DNA of 64,000 nt from Hermatobates lingyangjiaoensis (taxonomy: Eukaryota > Arthropoda > Insecta > Hemiptera > Hermatobatidae): the NCBI GenBank assembly GCA_026182355.1, contig JAPFBL010000119.1:1436001-1500000 (forward strand), read 5' to 3'. This document shows, in pieces, positions 59,174 through 64,000 of the stretch; position 1 is the first letter of the stretch, and each line of letters starts with the position of its first letter. Made by a program: the position numbers and the translations under genes. The notes beneath the pieces are model-generated. The model saw nothing but the letters and a program-made list of their open reading frames with translations, had not been told where the DNA came from and ran no database searches.

Positions 59174-61218
59174 AGATGAAGGTGTGCGTGATTGGAAGTG
59201 GAGCGGCGGGTCTTGCTTCAGCTCATCAAGCCATCAAGGCCTCTTTGGACGTTATCGTTTTCGAAAGATCTTCCGAGGTCGGAGGAACTTGGGTTTACAC
59301 TGACAAGACTGGTGTGGATGACTATGGCCTTCCTATTCACACAAGCATGTACAAAAATCTAAGGTAACAGCTTAAGTCGAACCCAACTAACTTAGGATAA
59401 TTCTGCATCGATATAACTATTCACAATATTAAGCACAAGTTAAATAAATGAACTTAGTACACTTCAAAGTATATACAGCTCTCAGGTGTAATTATCCCAT
59501 TTTTTTATTTTTCAACCTGGTTATGACCCTAACATATGATCCTAACAACCTGGTTATGACCTTGTAACATATATGAAAGGACGCAAAGTTTTGGGTTACA
59601 GCCTCTGGGATATTGGGTATTCGTTAAACATTTTTTCTCAAAGAAACTTGAGTGAGGGAAAATTTACAATTTTCACTGCAATATCAAAACGGTAATGTAG
59701 TTTAGGTTGTAGTTACCATTCCATGAGACAATTCATGTAGACCATAAACTAGTTCCTCGAGATTCTATAAAAAAGAATAGTGTCCCCCCCACCTTAGTTC
59801 ACTTGAACCATTCCGAGAGAACAATACACTTGACTAGATCTCTGATACCAGTGGATGCTCGATCCTCAAGGTTGTCAAAGAAGTACTCTTCTAAGTCGCT
59901 GTCCTTCTTTTCAATACAATAGCTAGCGTAATGATAAAGAAACTGAGGTACTGATTCACACTCTTCCTCGTTTTGGCATGCCCTGCAGATAGGCGGTCAT
60001 GTAGCTTACTCTCAGTTAAAATAGGTACCAAATAACAAATGAGTAACACATCCCTTCCATAGTACTGCGCTAAATATTAAAACCTATATGTCTTGTATTA
60101 ATCAAATTTTAACAAAATAACCTATAAGACAAATAAAACGATAACATAATTAAGATATATATATATATAACCACTAATGATATCAGGTTAAGGAGATATC
60201 ATTTTCTATTGGGAGCCGGAAACACCAAAGACCTCATTAATCTTACTCTTTACTTCACTTGTAATGGTTCCAACAATTTTACTCTTGTTAACAGAACGAA
60301 TTTACCAAAAGAAATCATGGGTTTCCCAGACTATCCTATCCCAGATCAAGAAATATCCTACATTGGCTCTGATGAAATCCTTAAATTTTTAAATGATTAT
60401 GCGGATAGATTTGATATCAGGAAACAAATAAAGGCAAGTATTTTTTTTTATTTATTAAATAAATTAGTTATTAATATTTAATTGGAGAGTTTTTTAAACA
60501 GTTAATATGGTATGTTTTACTTAATCAGAGTTTATTATGACACAATTTGTAACTGACCATGGTTCTTTCAAAGTATACTTCAACATGCTGGTACACGCAG
60601 TCCTCTGCATGTCAATGTAGGCCACAACACACTAGTCAAGGGGTCATATCAGATTCGACTATAACCACACAAGTCATGTTTTATGGTTGGATCAGTTCAC
60701 TCACGTCAATTCCTCCTGTCCATTTTACAAGGACTACTTACTGTGGTCAAATATTCATAGTCCCATATCTGAATTAGAAATCATATATATATATATAGTT
60801 TGAAATTCGTATATTTGGGGAACAGTCCTTCATTTATACATGTGAGATTAAATTTTCTGCCCACTTTTGTCTTAATTAGTTTTCTGGATTTCTTTTCCAA
60901 ATCTCGTAGTCTTACTTTGATTTCTTTAGAAACTAGGTGTAATAACTCACCATATGTTTTGCTGTCCATTTTTTTATTGTTACCGACGTTTAAATAGTTA
61001 AATATTGTTAAATAGTTTAAAATAGTATGTATATATGTTCAAAAATTACCCAGTAGATGGTCGAAGAAGACCGAAACGTCGGTAACAATAAAAAAATGGA
61101 CAGCAAAACATATGGTGAGTTATTACACCTAGTTTCTAAAGAAATCAAAGTAAGACTACGAGATTTGGAAAAGAAATCCAGAAAACTAATTAAGACAAAA
61201 GTGGGCAGAAAATTTAAT

Positions 61219-61307
<89 letters not shown>

Positions 61308-63692
61308 GTTTAAACCACAATAAGAAATGGGAAGAAAAAGACTAGGATATGTCAACTGTTACAAGCGGTCTTAGTCATAGTAAAAAAAAGTCAAGAAATA
61401 ACATGGTACGGGAAAGGAATAGGAAGGAACAGAGGTATTTTAAAATGTTGTAAAGTGCAGGAAAAGACGATAGTCCATTTATTAACTCGATAGAACTGAG
61501 TCAAGTTTGAACAAATCATTACTAATGTTTATAATATTTGATTATATTAAATCTAATCAGAGAGGAGTCGATAATATTTCTTAATAACACCGAGTTTTCA
61601 TAGATAATAAATTTAGCTCCAGTCTAATCAATATGATGATTTTCATTATATATATGTAAAAATAGAACGCTACTTTTTTCTGTTTACTTACATTGTCTTG
61701 GTTTGTTTCACACGTGTCTTTAAAGATTTACCAGTTTGGCTAATATAAATTTTAATGCAATTTTTGCACGGAATTTTATAAATACCACCGGACTCCAGTT
61801 CCCTGGGAAAGTATTTTTTAATATATTTAAAAATTAACGTAGGCAATTTATTAATGTATTGCCTACGTTATTACGAGTAGAAATCACTATATTAAAATCA
61901 AGTTTACATACAAGCCTAGGATCAATGACTCATGATAGGGTAAAACTATAGAATTTGACAATGAACGGGGCTCTGATGGAATATTAGAGAAGGTTTTTTT
62001 AGCACCCTTTAAAGCTAAGTCGATAAAAGAGCTAGAGTTCGGAGGTACTGAATAAAACCAAATGTTGCAACGAGAGTTTGTCTTTTGAACCTAGAAAAAT
62101 GATCGAATACCTATTTCATAATACGCTTATATATATTTGTATAAGTAGGCAGAAAATCTTCCTCAAGCAAGTAGTATTAAATTTTGCAGCAACTTCTGCA
62201 TTGACTAACTTTTTGCTGGGTTTGCTTCAATTTGCGTCCTACCTTAAGGAATGTTCTGTGAGAGTTCTTAGGGTTCTCTAATTTTGCTTCACTATTGAAG
62301 GATGCTCTACCACAAAATTCACATCGTTCCCTAATTTTGCCACAGTACTCCAGCACGTCATCCCCATCAGATAGACGAAGTGTAAAAAATTTATTATTTT
62401 CTCGATTTGACTGTAATTAGTACACATCTCAACTAGGTCTATCACGTTTCAATGATACGAGCTCTTGATATAGCTCGTTATTATTATTTGTTATAATGCT
62501 GCTTATTTAATCTGAAGATTATTTATGTGATTCACTGGCTAACGTTTGTTCTTTCTTCTTCAGTAGCTTCTGATCAATTTTCCCTCTCTTCATTCGCTTC
62601 ACCTTTCATTCATGTATACTTTGTAATCTATAAAGGAACAGTTAGAAGGAAAGAAAATAAATTCAAAATAATTGGTCACACCCAATTACATATAAAGTTG
62701 TAGAATATGCAGTTAGAATAATTATCTAATTATACTTCATTCTGATTACTACATGTATTTTGAAATATTTTCGTACTTTGTTCTGACTGGCCTTATCGTC
62801 TTTTGCCAAACTGGAATGTTTTCTTTGCTTATTCGCAATTCATTGACAATTCACCCACATTAGGGCTGGGGAAACAATCACTTACCTGTAAAAATTATAT
62901 ATTAAATACTTAGAAAGAACAGTTAAAAAGAATTTAGTTTTATATTTCATGTTCTTAAAAAAAATATTAAATGATATAAAAATTGTTATTCATTGAAAAA
63001 AAGTTGAATTAGGCGTACTGTTGAAGAATGTCTGAATAAATCATCTAAAGAGGTAATGCAGAAAGAAATGAATTTTTTTATTTTGCAAATTGCAAAAATA
63101 TTTTCAAACACAATTAAATGAGAATGAAATTAATTTAGACATACTTCTTAGTACATTAGCTTTGAATCAGATGTAAAAGTTTGATTACTTGGTAAATTAT
63201 AATGGTTAAAATAGAAATTACAAAGGATGGAGGAGTAGTGAAAGGATTGTAATTGAGAAGGAGTTAACTGTAAATCGACAATTAAATGAGGATTGGGGTG
63301 GAAGGGAATGCGGAAGGAATTTATTTCGTGAGAGATGAAACAGGAGGAGGTGGGATTAATGATAGTGTTTAGACTGTACTTGCATCAAAGAACGGATATT
63401 TGGCAAGAGGCATCCCATTGCAGCCAGAGTCCTCCACAACCAATGCCACCCCATATAACCTTCTAATTAACAAGACCATCATTAAATAAAAAAAAAATCT
63501 TTCTTAATAATACAAAGGAAATAATTTGGAGCAAGTTTTAATTAAATTTTATCTAATTTTTTTCAAATTTCAGTTCAACAATTACGTAAAAAGAGTTGAG
63601 CCGGATGGAGACAAGTGGAAGGTTATTGCGGTAGATTTGCCAACTTCTCGACAAGTGGAGGAAGTCTTTGATGCGGTAATGGTTTGCAATGG
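59174..63692 (+). CDS. Flavin-containing monooxygenase, N-terminal third (exons 1-3)
   Basis: FMO catalyses NADPH- and O2-dependent oxygenation of N- or S-containing nucleophiles using FAD. Exons: 59176-59363, 60295-60433 and 63574-63692; about 149 codons. The ATG is 3 bases after a ccttgctttag acceptor. Residues 7-12 are GSGAAG, the GxGxxG FAD-binding loop; E30 would bind the FAD ribose; GGTW is at 36-39. The exon 1-2 junction restores KNLR-TNLPKEIMGF, a conserved FMO stretch, then FPDYPIPDQE. Exon 3 ends VMVCNG, as in the family before the NADPH half. Frames join cleanly: 2 nt + 139 nt = 47 codons. Introns are 931 and 3140 bp, both carrying TE debris. The rest of the gene (NADPH motif, FxGxxxHxxxY) lies beyond the window. 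Probably an insect FMO, possibly of the N-oxygenase type. Confidence 0.93.
59550..59745 (+). mobile_element. Decayed SINE body in FMO intron 1
   Basis: gatattgggtattcgttaaac... and ...gaaacttgagtgaggg match the SINE body (cgatgtcaagtactcgttaa, cacttgagtcaggc). Strongly diverged; the head is missing. A minus-oriented sequence resembling the SINE 3' end lies at 59700-59745 and probably belongs to the adjacent LINE. Confidence 0.45.
59799..60090 (-). pseudogene. LINE ORF2 C-terminal fragment in FMO intron 1
   Basis: Minus strand, ending in a stop at 59799: CRACQNEEECESVPQFLYHY, then ASYCIEKKDSDLEEYFFDNL and RDLVKCIVLSEWFK. The CxxC...H...C pattern is the zinc knuckle after the RNase H domain of I/Jockey/R1-type LINEs. 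Upstream (60010-60060) LLICYLVPILTESKLHD matches the end of the RNase H region. A frameshift separates the two parts. Confidence 0.7.
60434..60439 (+). other. GC splice donor of FMO intron 2
   Basis: Exon 2 ends ATAAAG and the intron begins GCAAGT. No GT donor nearby keeps the frame, and the acceptor at 63571-63573 (tttcaaatttcag) gives an in-phase junction RKQIK-FNNYV. AAG|GCAAGT is the usual strong-context form of GC-AG introns. Confidence 0.85.
61046..61085 (+). ncRNA. Hammerhead-like motif (family O) at the PLE 5' end
   Basis: TTACC, CAGTAGA (CTGANGA with two substitutions), one base, hairpin GGTC-GAAGAA-GACC, GAA, self-complementary ACGT, C (a GTC cleavage triplet), GGTAA. Stem I is a perfect 5-bp TTACC/GGTAA. 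The motif overlaps the start of an open frame (MVEEDRNVGNNKKMDSKT). The core changes probably block activity. Confidence 0.5.
61222..61304. repeat. (CA)n(TA)n compound microsatellite
   Basis: About 24 CA units (61220-61269) then about 17 TA units. It separates two PLE pieces. Confidence 0.9.
61305..62345 (-). mobile_element. PLE 3' half with GIY-YIG endonuclease and family A terminus, in FMO intron 2
   Basis: Minus strand, reading down from 62345. Linker: ALKGAKKTFSNIPSEPRSLS, IVLPYHESL and a frame-shifted FNIVISTRNNVGNTL. Then SGGIYKIPCKNCIKIYISQT and GKSLKTRVKQTKTM (61830-61690), the GIY-YIG fold with YIG changed to YIS. After a gap the C-terminal part (ENSVLLRNIIDSSLIRFN, 61620-61530) matches the 19.9-kb copy. 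3' sequence (gtcttttcctgcactttac) leads to a degenerate family A motif (61381-61340) and tail ending at the (TA)n. A Cys-rich frame at 62280-62345 (RERCEFCGRASF) may be part of it. Confidence 0.75.
62380..63570 (+). other. Rest of FMO intron 2
   Basis: AT-rich, with no further TE or RNA feature recognised. Ends in the acceptor tttttttcaaatttcag. Confidence 0.6.
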
Positions 63693-64000
63693 GTAAGGGA
63701 GCATTCCTTTGTGTTATTTTGATATAATTCTAAACGAGGATACCATTGAAATTATTACGTATTTATATAATATTATTATAATTAAATTTTGCATTATTTA
63801 ACATGAGCATAAAATAAATGCAAATTATTCCTATGACAGAGGTTATATGAAATATCATTAGTAACTGATACCTGTTTTGATCCCTGTGCACGTTAGCATT
63901 CCATCCATGACACCAATGAATCAAAGCAGACCGATAAGGATTTAACGTGGTGTCCTTTAGTCACACTAAGTTAGCCACACAAAACTTAAGGCTGTCCTTT
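63693..64000 (+). other. Start of FMO intron 3
   Basis: Begins GTAAGG after CAATGG. AT-rich, then a somewhat GC-richer tail at 63870-64000 (cctgtgcacgttagc) of unknown nature. Confidence 0.6.

Larger units (their letters stand above)
60783..61304. mobile_element. PLE 5' modules as a 148-bp identical inverted repeat
   Basis: 60844-60991 and 61074-61221 are exact inverted copies, 82 bp apart. Each encodes MDSKTYGELLHLVSKEIK and VRLRDLEKKSRKLIKTKVG, the likely N-terminus of a PLE protein; the minus copy continues FNLTCINEGLFPKYTNFKLY, a typical PLE N-terminal pattern (CxxxxLxPxFxxxK). The plus copy is preceded by a hammerhead-like motif. The minus copy ends within 5 nt of that motif's cleavage position. 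Both outer ends meet simple repeats: (TA)n at 60783-60797 and (CA)n(TA)n at 61222-61304. Identity implies a recent event. Confidence 0.75.

Noticed and set aside
60800..60997. Plus-strand 65-codon frame
   Set aside because: It is antisense to the PLE N-terminal module, whose minus-strand reading is duplicated and matches PLE patterns.
62280..62345. Independent zinc-finger exon (CEFC...)
   Set aside because: Not bounded by splice sites and contiguous with the minus-strand PLE fragment; kept only as a possible part of it.

Overview
The window is AT-rich nuclear DNA of an arthropod, most likely an insect. Evidence: an insect-type flavin monooxygenase (FMO) gene with large introns, a tRNA-Lys-derived SINE, 5S rRNA pseudogenes close to the arthropod sequence, and mariner, Helitron, hAT, LINE and Penelope-like (PLE) elements. 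Species and order cannot be fixed from the sequence. The only confidently recognised host gene is the 5' part of the FMO gene (three coding exons between 59176 and 63692, + strand, running off the right edge). Its second intron has a GC donor. A TATA-containing segment near 50.86-50.98 kb could be its promoter and untranslated first exon. Three GC-richer minus-strand segments (0.85-1.05, 11.03-11.16 and 25.57-25.73 kb) look like exons of unidentified genes.

The rest is mostly mobile DNA. 0-16 kb: fold-back repeats next to (TA)n arrays, a PLE reverse-transcriptase remnant split by a hAT element (6.5-7.9 kb), a mariner relic (8.2-9.1 kb) and a 33-bp tandem array (4.8-5.1 kb). 16-24 kb: SINE copies, a PLE endonuclease end with its 3' terminus, and a second hAT. 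24-32 kb: old diverged duplications and a Helitron (28.4-29.75 kb). 29.75-40.35 kb: about 10.6 kb of AT-rich sequence with almost nothing recognisable. 41.2-43.4 kb: a minisatellite and a 14-copy, 101-bp satellite derived from a SINE end. 46.2-48.8 kb: a PLE-terminus repeat into which a mariner and a Helitron both inserted. 50.8-58.9 kb: 5S pseudogenes, a SINE, a LINE 3' end and more fold-backs. 59.2-64 kb: FMO gene with TE-filled introns.

The most notable signal is a set of about 25 short motifs, in more than ten unrelated sequence families, with the layout of a minimal type I hammerhead ribozyme: CTGANGA, a stem-II hairpin, GAA, a 4-6 nt self-complementary stem III, a cleavage base, and a stem I closing the ends. 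Stems differ between families but remain complementary, which resembles covariation. Most are followed by 50-130 bp and then a (TA)n array. In one family the motif lies directly downstream of a PLE GIY-YIG endonuclease remnant, linking the set to Penelope-like elements, which are known to carry hammerheads. The number of families in one window and their arrangement as facing pairs, including a near-perfect 261-bp palindrome holding two complete motifs, deserve checking.
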